From Ectothiorhodospira marina (GTDB lineage Bacteria; Pseudomonadota; Gammaproteobacteria; Ectothiorhodospirales; Ectothiorhodospiraceae), in assembly GCF_900109495.1 (NCBI RefSeq), contig NZ_FOAA01000004.1:140312-204311 (forward strand): a stretch of DNA of 64,000 bases, read 5' to 3'. The notes under the pieces are model-generated. The model worked only from the letters and a program-made list of their open reading frames with translations, was not told the DNA's origin and did not search any database. Shown in pieces: positions 1 through 9,700 of the stretch. The position numbers were made by a program, and so were the translations under genes. The stretch's first letter is position 1, and every line of letters starts with the position of its first letter.

Positions 1-38
1 ACTGGAATGGATTCGGGTCCGGAGGCTGGCCATGAGAT

Positions 39-68
39 TTCTTTTTGCACAAATTCTTTTTGTACAAT
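39..68 (+). promoter_or_regulatory. 15-bp tandem direct repeat upstream of sucrose synthase
   Basis: Two adjacent copies of a 15-bp unit, TTCTTTTTGCACAAA and TTCTTTTTGTACAAT, lie about 105 bp before the sucrose synthase start. The second copy ends in TACAAT (63-68), a reasonable sigma70 -10 element, although no good -35 sits 17 bp upstream. It is an AT-rich island in GC-rich DNA, so it probably contains the promoter, with the direct repeat as a possible regulator site. The rest of bases 1-111 shows no recognisable gene. Confidence 0.4.
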
Positions 69-171
69 AGCATCAAGCTGAACGGGCCACAAATGGGCTT
101 GCAGGTCGGCCTTGCTACACTCTCAAGCCACGCCGTACCTGCCATCCCATGAGCACCAGAGGGGACATTGC

Positions 172-2556
172 ATGTTGGAAGCCTTGCGGGAAAACATCGC
201 CCAGCACCGGGAATTCACCTATCTGCTGCTGCGTCGTTATCAGAATCTGGGGCGCGCCTTCGTGTTGCGCTCGGACATACAGGACGCCTTCCAGGACCTG
301 GAGGCGGAGCATGATGCCCCGCCCCCCGATACCTCGGCCCTGGCGCAAATGGTTGAGGACGTGCAGGAGGCGGTGATCACCCCGCCCTGGATTGCCTTCT
401 CCGTGCGTCCGCGCGTGGGGCGCTGGGTGTACCTGCGTATCCACGCAGATGAACTGGCGGTGGAGTCGCTGAGCGTGGGTGAGTTCCTGGCCTCCAAGGA
501 GCGCATGGTTGCCCCGCACCTGGAGGAAGACCGCCCCCTGGAGTTCGATATTGGCGCTTTCCAGCGCAACTTTCCCAACATGCGGGAGTCCCGTTCCATC
601 GGCCAGGGGGTGGAGTTCCTTAACCGCAAACTGTCCAGCCAGTTGTTCGATGGCCAGGGCCAGGGCTTCGACAAGCTGTTTCAGTTCCTGCGGGAGCATC
701 GCTGCAACGGCCAGCAATTGATGATCAACGATCGAGTGCGAGATGTGGATGGCCTGCGTACCGCCATCCGCTCCGCCGAGAAAAAGCTCACCCGCAAGGA
801 TCGTCAGACCCCCTGGGTTGATGTGGCCCATGCACTCCAGGACCTGGGTCTGGAGGCCGGCTGGGGCAAGGATGTGGGTCGGGTACTGGAGAGCCTGCAG
901 TTGCTTTCTGAATTGCTGGAGGCGCCTTCACCCAAGACCCTGGAGCATTTTCTGGCCAGGATTCCCATGATCTTCAGCATGCTGATCCTCTCGCCCCACG
1001 GGTTCTTCGGGCAATCCAATGTGCTCGGCCTGCCCGATACCGGTGGGCAGGTGGTATACATCCTGGACCAGGTCCGAGCATTGGAGCGGGAGATGCATGC
1101 GCGCCTGGCGGAGCAGGGCCTGGACATCCAGCCCCGCATCCTGGTGGTCACCCGCCTCATCCCCGAGGCCCGGGGCACCACCTGCGATCAGCCCGAGGAG
1201 ATGATCTCCGGCACCCAGAACGCCAAGATCCTGCGCGTGCCGTTTCGTGGTCGCGACGGCGAAGTGGTACCCCACTGGACCTCCCGTTTCGAGATCTGGC
1301 CTTATCTGGAGCGTTTCACCAATGATGTGGAGACCCGGGTGCGCGCGGAACTGGGGGGGCGCCCCGATCTGATCGTGGGCAACTATTCCGACGGCAATCT
1401 GGTGGCTACCCTGTTGTCGGCACGCATGCATGTCACCCAGTGCAACATCGCTCACGCCCTGGAGAAGACCAAGTACCTCTACTCGGATCTCTACTGGAAG
1501 GAAAACGAGGAGCACTACCATTTTTCCTGCCAGTTCACGGCGGATCTGATTGCCATGAACGCGGCGGATTTCATCATTACCAGTACCTATCAGGAGATCG
1601 CCGGTACCGATCATGCCATCGGCCAGTATGAGAGTTATGGCTCCTTCAGCATGCCGGATCTTTATCGGGTGGTGAATGGGATCGATGTCTTCGATCCTCG
1701 ATTCAATATCGTGTCGCCGGGGGCGGATTCCGAGGTGTATTTCTCCCACCAGGAAGGGGATCGGCGTATCAAGGGGTTGCACGAAGAATTGCATGAGATG
1801 ATCTTCGGCGGCCATCACCCGGAGGGGCGCGGCGTGCTGGCGGAGCCGGACAAGCCCATCATCTTCACCATGGCCCGTCTGGACCGCATCAAGAACATCA
1901 CCGGTCTGGTGTCCTGGTACGCGGCCAATCCGGAGTTGCGCCAGCGGGCCAACCTGGTGGTGGTGGCCGGTTACACCGACGCCTCCCGTTCCTCCGATCG
2001 GGAGGAACAGGAACAGATCGCACACATGCATCAGCTCTTTGATGAGCATGGCCTGGAGGATCAGGTTCGCTGGCTGGGGGTGCGCCTGGACAAGGTGCTG
2101 TGCGGCGAACTCTACCGCTATGTGGCGGATCACCGCGGCGTGTTCGTGCAGCCGGCCCTGTTCGAGGCTTTCGGTCTGACGGTGATCGAGGCCATGGTCT
2201 CCGGGCTGCCCACCTTCGCCACCCTCTATGGGGGGCCGCTGGAGATCATCGAGCACGGGCATTCCGGGTATCACATCGACCCCAACCATGGGGACGAGGC
2301 CGCAGAGATTCTGGTGGACTTCTTCGCCCGTTGCGAGCGCGACCCGGGCCACTGGAACCGTATCTCCCAGGCCGGTATGGACCGGGTGGAGGCCCGCTAC
2401 ACCTGGAAGCTCTACGCCGAACGCATGATGACCCTGTCCCGTATCTACGGATTCTGGAAGTACGTCACCAACCTGGAGCGGGCGGAGACCCGGCGTTATC
2501 TGGAGATGTTCTATGCCCTCCAGTATCGGCCTCTGGCGGCGCGGCTGGAGAAATAA
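172..2556 (+). CDS. sus: Sucrose synthase (GT4 glycosyltransferase)
   Basis: Catalyses the reversible reaction sucrose + NDP = NDP-glucose + fructose in the cytoplasm. The 794-residue product has the usual length of bacterial and plant sucrose synthases. It has an N-terminal SuSy-specific region, then the GT-B domains with GLPDTGGQVVYILDQ near residue 285, a HALEKTKYLYSDLYWKENEE block near 428, and the E-x7-E nucleotide-sugar motif (EAFGLTVIE, residues 665-673). An upstream in-frame ATG at 112 exists, but ATG 172 follows AGAGGGG and gives the family-like N-terminus (MLEALREN). No sucrose-phosphate synthase is visible; it may lie left of the window. In halophiles sucrose can be a compatible solute, which fits the betaine transporters at 10.8-16 kb. 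Confidence 0.93.
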   Translation: MLEALRENIAQHREFTYLLLRRYQNLGRAFVLRSDIQDAFQDLEAEHDAPPPDTSALAQMVEDVQEAVITPPWIAFSVRPRVGRWVYLRIHADELAVESLSVGEFLASKERMVAPHLEEDRPLEFDIGAFQRNFPNMRESRSIGQGVEFLNRKLSSQLFDGQGQGFDKLFQFLREHRCNGQQLMINDRVRDVDGLRTAIRSAEKKLTRKDRQTPWVDVAHALQDLGLEAGWGKDVGRVLESLQLLSELLEAPSPKTLEHFLARIPMIFSMLILSPHGFFGQSNVLGLPDTGGQVVYILDQVRALEREMHARLAEQGLDIQPRILVVTRLIPEARGTTCDQPEEMISGTQNAKILRVPFRGRDGEVVPHWTSRFEIWPYLERFTNDVETRVRAELGGRPDLIVGNYSDGNLVATLLSARMHVTQCNIAHALEKTKYLYSDLYWKENEEHYHFSCQFTADLIAMNAADFIITSTYQEIAGTDHAIGQYESYGSFSMPDLYRVVNGIDVFDPRFNIVSPGADSEVYFSHQEGDRRIKGLHEELHEMIFGGHHPEGRGVLAEPDKPIIFTMARLDRIKNITGLVSWYAANPELRQRANLVVVAGYTDASRSSDREEQEQIAHMHQLFDEHGLEDQVRWLGVRLDKVLCGELYRYVADHRGVFVQPALFEAFGLTVIEAMVSGLPTFATLYGGPLEIIEHGHSGYHIDPNHGDEAAEILVDFFARCERDPGHWNRISQAGMDRVEARYTWKLYAERMMTLSRIYGFWKYVTNLERAETRRYLEMFYALQYRPLAARLEK

Positions 2557-2577
2557 TGATGCCGGGGGCTCAGGTGC

Positions 2578-2680
2578 TGATGCGCCCCTCATCCCCAACC
2601 CTTCTCCCCCAAGGGGGGAGAAGGGAGTAACAGCCCATCTCCCCAAAGGGGAGGCAAGACTCCTGAGCCCCTTTCCCCTC
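2578..2680. repeat. Dispersed C-rich/G-rich compound hairpin repeat, copy at 2.6 kb
   Basis: This non-coding stretch contains CCCCTCATCCCCAACCC, a CTTCTCCCCC/GGGGGAGAAGGG hairpin and a second CTCCCC/GGGGAG hairpin. The same words recur at about 4.08, 18.96, 32.45 and 53.25 kb, always between genes. Here it lies between the convergent sucrose synthase and MFS genes and could act as a bidirectional terminator-like structure. Confidence 0.6.
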
Positions 2681-3988
2681 TCAATCCTCCACAACATTCC
2701 TCCCCCGGGTCTCCACCAGCCGCCACGACGCCACCGTGGCCAGCGCCGCAAAGCCGGTGAGCAGCCACAGCCCGCGCTGGTAGTCCCCGGCATCATAAAC
2801 AGGGATGCCGGTGGCGCTGAGGGTGCCATCCCAGCCCAGATCCATCACCCAGCCAAACAGCGGTTGGAACAGGGCCGCGCCCAAGAACAGCCCGGTGTTC
2901 ACCAGGGCGATGGCCATGCCCGAAAGGGCGGGTGGCGCCACCTCTTTGGCATGGGCATAGGCCACCACGAAACAGCCGGCGCTGAGGCCCAGCAGGATGA
3001 ACAGGCTCATCCCCAGTACCCCCGGCCCCCAGGGTAGCCACAACAGGCCCAGACACATGGCCAGGTAGGCCAGGGCACCGGCCTGCAAGACCGGGCGGCG
3101 TCGACCCAGGCGGTCGGAGACATTGCCCGCGACCAGGCAGCCGATGGCAAAGGCCACGGTGGCCAGGGTGGTGTACAGGGAGGCGTCGCCCCGGCTCAGA
3201 TCATGCACATCCCGCAGCAGGGGGATGGCCCAGAGCCCCAGCATGCCGAACAGGCTGCCGGTGATACCGAAGTCGTAGATGAAGCCGGGCCAGAGGCGCC
3301 GGTTCTTCATCACCAATTTGAGATCCTGGATCCAGTGCTGCTGGCGCGGTGTCGATGGCGGCAGGCCTTCCATCGCACGCACCGAGGGAAAGCCCATCTG
3401 TTCGGGCTTGTCACGCACCAGCCACCAGGAGAGCAGGGCCAGGCCAATGGCGATCAGCCCCAGGGCCACGAACAGGCTGCGCCAGTCCACCAGCAACAGC
3501 ATCAGTGCCAGGGGGCCGGTGGCGGCGATGGCGCCCAGATTGCCCAGCAGCAGGGTCAGGCCGCTGATGGTGCCGTAGCGCTTGGCGCTGAACCACACGG
3601 AGTTGCTCTTCATGAGCCCCACAAACACCACCGAAACCCCCAGGCCCACCAGAAAGCGCCCGATACTGGCGGTGGCCAGGGTCTCGGCCAGGCCAAAGAC
3701 GATGGAGCCGCAACCGGCCACCGCGTTGCCCAGCATCACGGCAAAGCGCGAGCCCAGGGTATCCGCCAGCACACCCGCAGGCATCTGCATGGCGGTGTAG
3801 ATGTAGAAATACATGGCGGATAGCGAGCCCAGCGCCGCCGCGGTGATTCCGAAGGCCTCGGTGAGTTCACCAGAGACCATGGCTGGCGCGAAGCGGTGGA
3901 AGAACACCAGCATGTAGGCGGCGATGAGCACGCTGTAGATGGTCCAGCGTGCCCGTTCGAAGCGGGCGGGGTCGTAGGCTTGGGGCAT
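2681..3988 (-). CDS. Major facilitator superfamily transporter
   Basis: A 435-residue inner-membrane carrier with about 12 hydrophobic segments. The loop 2-3 motif appears as GVLADTLGSR near residue 74, and a second copy of this loop in the C-half reads GNVSDRLGRRRP near residue 294. The start ATG is preceded by AAGGA. The substrate is not identifiable; the family includes sugar, organic-acid and drug carriers. It is convergent with sucrose synthase, and its 5' side faces coaBC across a repeat-containing gap. The C-terminus (VETRGRNVVED) is hydrophilic and cytoplasmic. Family assignment is firm; function is unknown. Confidence 0.85.
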   Translation of the reverse strand: MPQAYDPARFERARWTIYSVLIAAYMLVFFHRFAPAMVSGELTEAFGITAAALGSLSAMYFYIYTAMQMPAGVLADTLGSRFAVMLGNAVAGCGSIVFGLAETLATASIGRFLVGLGVSVVFVGLMKSNSVWFSAKRYGTISGLTLLLGNLGAIAATGPLALMLLLVDWRSLFVALGLIAIGLALLSWWLVRDKPEQMGFPSVRAMEGLPPSTPRQQHWIQDLKLVMKNRRLWPGFIYDFGITGSLFGMLGLWAIPLLRDVHDLSRGDASLYTTLATVAFAIGCLVAGNVSDRLGRRRPVLQAGALAYLAMCLGLLWLPWGPGVLGMSLFILLGLSAGCFVVAYAHAKEVAPPALSGMAIALVNTGLFLGAALFQPLFGWVMDLGWDGTLSATGIPVYDAGDYQRGLWLLTGFAALATVASWRLVETRGRNVVED

Positions 3989-4067
3989 GGGGAGTCCTTG
4001 GTCTGGGAGGGTTCATCCAGGGTGTTACGTTACCGTCCCCGTGGGGTGGACGTCACGCATTGTGCCC

Positions 4068-4120
4068 CACTCATCAAGGGGAGAGGGGTTGGGGTGAGGG
4101 GGGGGCGGGCACAGGGCAGG
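4068..4120. repeat. Dispersed C/G-rich repeat fragment, copy at 4.1 kb
   Basis: Contains AAGGGGAGAGGGGTTGGGG followed by TGAGGGG and GGGCACAGGG. These are the same words as in the compound repeats at 18.96, 32.45 and 53.25 kb, here as one half-element. It lies in the divergent gap between the MFS gene and coaBC. Confidence 0.55.
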
Positions 4121-4174
4121 GAGATACTGCCCTCCTTGCAGGACTTGCCCTTGCCGACAAGGTAGAATCCCCCC

Positions 4175-5380
4175 ATGTCACTCACGCAAAAAAACATCCT
4201 GCTGGGCGTCAGCGCCGGCATTGCCGCTTACAAGAGTTGCGAACTGGTGCGCCTGCTCACCGGGGCCGGGGCTCGGGTGCGGGTGGTGATGACCCCCCGA
4301 GCCACGGAATTTGTCGCGCCACTCACCTTCCAGGCCCTGTCCGGGCATCCTGTGCGCACGGCAGTGTTCGACGCCGAGGCAGAGGCCGGAATGGACCATA
4401 TCAGCCTGGCCCGCTGGGCCGACGCCATCCTGGTGGCGCCGGCCACGGCGGATGTCATGGCCCGCCTCGCCCACGGCATGGCAGACGACCTGCTCAGCAC
4501 CCTGTGCCTGGCCACCGAGGCCCCCGTCTGCCTGGCCCCGGCCATGAACCGGGTGATGTGGGGTCATGAGGCCACTCAGGAGAATGCCCGCCTGCTGGCC
4601 TCCCACGGCGTATACCTCTTCGGGCCGGGCACCGGCGGACAGGCCTGCGGAGAGACCGGGGCAGGGCGCATGCTTGAGCCCGCCGAGCTGGTGCAGGCAC
4701 TTCAGTCCCTGTTCGAAGCCCCGCGTCTTGACGGGCGCCATGTGCTGATCACCGCCGGCCCCACCCGGGAGCCCATGGACCCCGTGCGTTACATCACCAA
4801 CCGCAGTTCCGGACGCATGGGGTATGCCGTGGCCGCTGCGGCTGCCCTGGCGGGCGCCCGGGTCACCCTGGTGAGCGGCCCGGTCGCTCTGGAGGCGCCC
4901 GCAGGCGTCGAACGCCTGATGGTCGAGACCGCAGGGCAGATGCGCGAGTCAGTGATGACCCACTTGCCGGATGCCGACATCTTCATCGCCACCGCTGCCG
5001 TGGCCGATTACCGCGTGGCGCAACCGGCGCAGCAAAAGATCAAGAAACAGGGTGACACCCTGGACCTGCAACTGGTGAAGAACCCGGACATCCTCGCCGA
5101 GGTGGCCGCCTCCGGGGATCGCCCCTTCACCGTGGGGTTTGCCGCCGAGACCGACTCCCTGGAGTCGCATGCCCGCGCCAAGCTGGAGAACAAGCACCTG
5201 GACATGATCGCCGCCAATGACGTGTCCGGCGGCCAGGGGTTCGATGTGGACGACAATGCCCTGAGGGTATTCTGGGTCGATGGAGACTGTTCGCTGCCGC
5301 GACAATCCAAGGTCACCCTGGCGCGGGCGCTGGTGCGGGTGATCGCAGACCGTTTTGAAATGGCACGAGAACAGGACTGA
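4175..5380 (+). CDS. coaBC: Bifunctional phosphopantothenoylcysteine decarboxylase / phosphopantothenate-cysteine ligase
   Basis: Carries out two consecutive steps of coenzyme A synthesis: CoaB ligates cysteine to 4'-phosphopantothenate and CoaC decarboxylates the product using FMN. The 401-residue protein is a typical Dfp fusion. The N-terminal flavoprotein half starts [20 protein letters not shown] and has the PAMNRVMW substrate-binding motif near residue 123. The CoaB half has [18 protein letters not shown] near residue 192 and the KIKK lysine region near residue 289. It is followed 7 bp later by dut, the common gammaproteobacterial order coaBC-dut-algC-argB. Confidence 0.97.
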   Translation: MSLTQKNILLGVSAGIAAYKSCELVRLLTGAGARVRVVMTPRATEFVAPLTFQALSGHPVRTAVFDAEAEAGMDHISLARWADAILVAPATADVMARLAHGMADDLLSTLCLATEAPVCLAPAMNRVMWGHEATQENARLLASHGVYLFGPGTGGQACGETGAGRMLEPAELVQALQSLFEAPRLDGRHVLITAGPTREPMDPVRYITNRSSGRMGYAVAAAAALAGARVTLVSGPVALEAPAGVERLMVETAGQMRESVMTHLPDADIFIATAAVADYRVAQPAQQKIKKQGDTLDLQLVKNPDILAEVAASGDRPFTVGFAAETDSLESHARAKLENKHLDMIAANDVSGGQGFDVDDNALRVFWVDGDCSLPRQSKVTLARALVRVIADRFEMAREQD

Positions 5381-5387
5381 GCCGAAC

Positions 5388-5843
5388 ATGCAGACCGTAC
5401 AGATCAAGATCCTCGATGCCCGCCTGGGTCGAGAGTTTCCCCTGCCCACTCCGGCCACGGAGGGCTCCGCCGGGGTGGATCTGCGCGCCTGCCTGGACGA
5501 GCCGTTAACGCTGCTTGCCGGTCAGGCTGAACTCATCCCCACGGGCCTGGCCATGCACATCGCCGATCCGGGCCTGGCCGCCATGATCCTGCCCCGCTCG
5601 GGGTTGGGCCATAAACAGGGGATTGTGCTGGGCAATCTTGTCGGCTTGATCGACTCCGATTACCAGGGGCCGCTGATGGTCTCCTGCTGGAATCGGGGAG
5701 AAGAGCCCTTTGTGATCTCTCCGGGGGAGCGCATTGCCCAGATGGTGGTAGTGCCCGTGGTGCAGCCCCACTTCCAGGTGGTGGAGGCGTTCGAGGCCAC
5801 GCAACGGGGAACCGGAGGTTTTGGCTCCTCGGGGCGAACCTGA
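5388..5843 (+). CDS. dut: Deoxyuridine 5'-triphosphate nucleotidohydrolase (dUTPase)
   Basis: Hydrolyses dUTP to dUMP and pyrophosphate, keeping uracil out of DNA and supplying dUMP for thymidylate synthesis. At 151 residues it has the length of homotrimeric dUTPases. The conserved motifs are visible: GSAGVDLRA near residue 25, [15 protein letters not shown] near 66, GLIDSDYQG near 84, and the C-terminal lid [12 protein letters not shown] longer frame begins at 5355 inside coaBC, but ATG 5388 gives the family N-terminus ([12 protein letters not shown]). It is probably co-transcribed with coaBC. Confidence 0.96.
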   Translation: MQTVQIKILDARLGREFPLPTPATEGSAGVDLRACLDEPLTLLAGQAELIPTGLAMHIADPGLAAMILPRSGLGHKQGIVLGNLVGLIDSDYQGPLMVSCWNRGEEPFVISPGERIAQMVVVPVVQPHFQVVEAFEATQRGTGGFGSSGRT

Positions 5844-5894
5844 GGCTTGTAACGTATCTTTCATCATCTGGGGTGACTCACCACCGTGATGCAT
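5844..5894 (-). repeat. Dispersed ~50-bp intergenic element, copy 1
   Basis: Read on the minus strand, bases 5894-5858 match bases 18917-18953 on the plus strand at 34 of 37 positions. The shared core is ATGCATCACGGTGGTGAGTC. After a short indel both copies continue into ACAAGCC, extending the element to about 50 bp. It fills most of the dut-algC gap. I do not recognise it as a named element. Confidence 0.65.
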
Positions 5895-5917
5895 GAGAGT
5901 TAACAGGGAGTACCCAC

Positions 5918-7318
5918 ATGAGTTTTCAGGTGTCGCCTTCCATCTTCCGGGCCTACGATATCCGCGGGGTGGTGGAGGCTGGCCTGGACCCGGGCGTGGC
6001 CAGGGCGGTGGGGCGGGCCTACGGGGCGGAGGCCCGTGAGCAAGGCGGCACGCGGGTGGCCGTGGGCCGTGATGGTCGTCTCTCCAGCCCGGCACTGGAG
6101 GCTGCCTTGGTGGAAGGGCTGATGGCTGCCGGGCTGGAAGTGATCCTGCTGGGCTGCGTGCCCACGCCGGTGACTTATTTCGCTGCGCTGGAGCGTGCCG
6201 ATGGCAATGGCGTGATGGTGACCGGGAGTCATAATCCGCCCCGTTATAATGGCTTCAAGCTCATGCTGGGGGGGCGCACCCTGCACCGGGAAACCGTGCA
6301 ACGGCTGCGCCGCCGCATTGCTGATGATCGCTTGCCCAAAGGTCCGGGTGGTCGCTGTTCCGGGGCGGAGGTGACCCAGGCCTACCTGCAACGGCTGTGC
6401 AAGGATATTCATCTGCAGCGCCCCCTGGCTGTTGCCGTGGATTGTGGTAACGGCGCCGCCTCGGATGTGGCCCCGGAGGTTTATCGGCGCCTGGGCTGCC
6501 GCGTGGAACCCCTGTTTTGCCGGGTGGACGGGCATTTTCCCAATCATCATCCGGACCCCTCGCGCCCCGAGAACCTGGCCCACCTGGCTGATATCGTGCA
6601 GCGCCAGGGGCTGGACCTGGGGCTGGCCTTTGACGGTGACGGGGATCGCCTGGGTGTGGTGGACGGTGAGGGACGCATCCACTGGCCGGATCGTCTGATG
6701 ATGTGTTTTGCCGATGATGTCCTGGCCTGTCACCCCGGTGCCGGCGTGGTGTTTGATGTGAAATGCACCCGTCACCTGACCGATGAGGTGCGGCGCCTGG
6801 GGGGGGTGCCGGAGATGTGGTGTACCGGGCACTCGCTACTCAAGGCGCGCATGGAAGAGACAGGAGCGCTGCTGGCGGGAGAGATGAGCGGCCATATATT
6901 CTTTCGGGATCGCTGGCTGGGGGTGGATGATGCCCTCTACGCCGGAGCCCGCCTACTGGAATGGCTGTCGCGGGATGAGCGTCCACCGGCACGGGTGCTG
7001 GATGACCTGCCCCAGGGGTGCCATACCCCGGAAATCCTGGTGAGCCCCGAGGGCGTTGAAGAGGCCCATGATGTGTTCATGGCCCGCCTGCTGGAGGCGG
7101 TGGAGGGTCGGGACACGCTGGACGGCGGCGCGATCACCCGCATTGATGGCCTGCGGGTGGATTTTCCCGATGGGTGGGGCTTGGTGCGCGCCTCCAATAC
7201 CACCCCCTGCCTGACCCTGCGCTTTGAGGGAGATACCCCCGAGGCCCTGGCCCGGATTCAGGCCCGATTCCGTGCGCTGGTGCATCAGGTGGATGCCGCG
7301 CTGGGATTGCCGTTCTGA
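5918..7318 (+). CDS. algC: Phosphomannomutase/phosphoglucomutase
   Basis: Interconverts hexose 6-phosphate and hexose 1-phosphate for mannose and glucose nucleotide-sugar synthesis (polysaccharide and LPS precursors). The 466-residue alpha-D-phosphohexomutase resembles Pseudomonas AlgC in length and motifs. The catalytic phosphoserine loop is TGSHNPPRYNGFK near residue 102, the metal loop is DGDGDRLGVVD near 239, and the sugar loop is GEMSGHIFF near 322. The C-terminal phosphate-binding loop reads RASNTTPCLTLRFE. The start follows CAGGGAG. Its position between dut and argB is that of Pseudomonas algC. It could also serve the glucose 1-phosphate branch used for sucrose metabolism. Confidence 0.93.
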   Translation: MSFQVSPSIFRAYDIRGVVEAGLDPGVARAVGRAYGAEAREQGGTRVAVGRDGRLSSPALEAALVEGLMAAGLEVILLGCVPTPVTYFAALERADGNGVMVTGSHNPPRYNGFKLMLGGRTLHRETVQRLRRRIADDRLPKGPGGRCSGAEVTQAYLQRLCKDIHLQRPLAVAVDCGNGAASDVAPEVYRRLGCRVEPLFCRVDGHFPNHHPDPSRPENLAHLADIVQRQGLDLGLAFDGDGDRLGVVDGEGRIHWPDRLMMCFADDVLACHPGAGVVFDVKCTRHLTDEVRRLGGVPEMWCTGHSLLKARMEETGALLAGEMSGHIFFRDRWLGVDDALYAGARLLEWLSRDERPPARVLDDLPQGCHTPEILVSPEGVEEAHDVFMARLLEAVEGRDTLDGGAITRIDGLRVDFPDGWGLVRASNTTPCLTLRFEGDTPEALARIQARFRALVHQVDAALGLPF

Positions 7319-7362
7319 AACGGGCGACCATTCTGATGCCATGATTCATCGTATTGTCCTGA

Positions 7363-8292
<930 letters not shown>

Positions 8293-8304
8293 CCGGCTCG
8301 GGGC

Positions 8305-8934
8305 TCATTGCGCCTGGCGCAATTCCCGCAGCCGCTGCAAATCGCGGTTGAAACGCTCCACCAGGGCCTCGCGTTCCTGGCTGCGTGTGGCCAGTTGCTC
8401 TTCCTGGAGAAGGATCTGCCTTTCCAGGGAGTCCAGGCGTCGCTGCAGGTTTTCCGGCAGTTCGCGATCCTGAGCCGCCAGGCGCTGTGCTCGGCCCAGG
8501 GCTTCCTGGTGCTGCTCCTGCAGGGATGAGAGCTTGTTACGCATCAGGTTCAGATTGCCGTCCACGATGTCCAGGCGGTCATCCCGGGCGTGCAGCAACT
8601 CCCGTTCCGAGCCGAAGGACTGCAGCAGGATACGATCCGCGCGTGCCTGCTCGGCCTCGCGGTGTGCCTTTTCCGCCTCTTCGGCCTCGCGGGTCTGCGC
8701 CTGCCGTCGTTCCTCGGCGGTCGGGGCCCGCTCCAACCGCTCCACCACCAGTCCGCGCCGGTCCAGGACCTCCCGGTCATAGCGGCCCGCATCTGCGGGA
8801 GGCGTGTCGCTGAAGTGGACCTGACCGTCTTCGTCCACCCATCGGTACATCTGTGCCCCGGCTCCCGCGGCCAAGACCAACAGCAGGGCACTCGCCAGCA
8901 GGCGGGGCGACCATCGCGTGGTGAGGCGGATCAC
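8305..8934 (-). CDS. DUF4124 domain-containing periplasmic coiled-coil protein
   Basis: Residues 1-27 form a signal peptide (hydrophobic LLASALLLVLAAGAGAQ). They are followed by the DUF4124 signature MYRWVDEDGQVHFSDTPP, a short beta domain common in gammaproteobacterial envelope proteins. The remaining residues (about 65-209) are rich in Glu, Arg, Gln and Ala and look like an extended coiled coil. The start is GTG. The gene is convergent with argB and its start lies 15 bp downstream of the pyrE stop, suggesting co-transcription with pyrE. No biochemical role is known to me; a structural or envelope role is inferred. Confidence 0.8.
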   Translation of the reverse strand: MIRLTTRWSPRLLASALLLVLAAGAGAQMYRWVDEDGQVHFSDTPPADAGRYDREVLDRRGLVVERLERAPTAEERRQAQTREAEEAEKAHREAEQARADRILLQSFGSERELLHARDDRLDIVDGNLNLMRNKLSSLQEQHQEALGRAQRLAAQDRELPENLQRRLDSLERQILLQEEQLATRSQEREALVERFNRDLQRLRELRQAQ

Positions 8935-8949
8935 GACGCTCGTCCGTCC

Positions 8950-9597
8950 TTAAGTCCGGATCCCGAATTCCTTTCGATAGGCTTCGACAGCATCCCGGTG
9001 TCTGGTCATGTCGGGCAGTTCGTGCAGAAATTCCACCAGATCCGAGAGGGTGGCAATGGCGTGTACCTTGAGACCGAAATCACGCTCCACCTCCTGGATG
9101 GCAGACAGTTCGCCCTGGCCCCGTTCCTGACGGTCGAGCGCGATCAGCACGCCGGCAGGTTCGGCGCCGGCGGCGCGGATGACCTCCACGGACTCACGAA
9201 TGGCGGTGCCGGCAGTGATCACGTCATCCACAATGAGCACGCGGCCCTGCAGTGGTGCGCCTACCAGATTGCCCCCCTCGCCATGGTCCTTGGCCTCCTT
9301 GCGATTGAAGCAGTAGGGGTAATCCCGGTCATGCTGCTGCGCCAGCGCGATGGTCGTGGCGGCCGCCAGCGGGATACCCTTGTAGGCGGGACCGAAGAGC
9401 ATGTCGATCTGGGCGCCGGCATCCACCAGGGTGCGGGCATAGAACGCCCCCAGCCGTGACAGGTCCCGGCCGGTACTGAACAGGCCGGCATTGAAGAAGT
9501 AGGGGCTGATTCGCCCGGACTTGAGGGTGAACTCGCCAAAGCGCAGTACGCCTCGCTCCAGGCAAAATTGCAGGAATTCAGTGCGGAATGTGTTCAT
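8950..9597 (-). CDS. pyrE: Orotate phosphoribosyltransferase
   Basis: Transfers ribose 5-phosphate from PRPP to orotate, forming OMP in de novo pyrimidine synthesis. The 215-residue type I phosphoribosyltransferase has the PRPP loop [20 protein letters not shown] near residue 120 and conserved [11 protein letters not shown] near 67. It is divergent from the exonuclease III gene with about 100 bp between starts. The pair corresponds to the pyrE-crc locus of Pseudomonas. The last pathway-related gene here, a dihydroorotate dehydrogenase, is at 43 kb. Confidence 0.97.
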   Translation of the reverse strand: MNTFRTEFLQFCLERGVLRFGEFTLKSGRISPYFFNAGLFSTGRDLSRLGAFYARTLVDAGAQIDMLFGPAYKGIPLAAATTIALAQQHDRDYPYCFNRKEAKDHGEGGNLVGAPLQGRVLIVDDVITAGTAIRESVEVIRAAGAEPAGVLIALDRQERGQGELSAIQEVERDFGLKVHAIATLSDLVEFLHELPDMTRHRDAVEAYRKEFGIRT

Positions 9598-9700
9598 GGG
9601 CTTGAAGTTACAAGGTTCCCCTGGGCTTCACAAGGCCGATGGGCGGCCGCTGTGGTAAGTTCGTCGGTCCGGCCCGAAACCTCATCGACCTGACTCAGTG

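Noticed and set aside
928..2829. 633-codon minus-strand frame opposite sucrose synthase
   Set aside because: It is antisense to a strongly conserved gene, has His/Gln/Gly-rich non-protein-like composition, and long antisense frames are expected in high-GC DNA. The same applies to minus-strand frames opposite atpA (26570-28120) and atpD (29017-30669).
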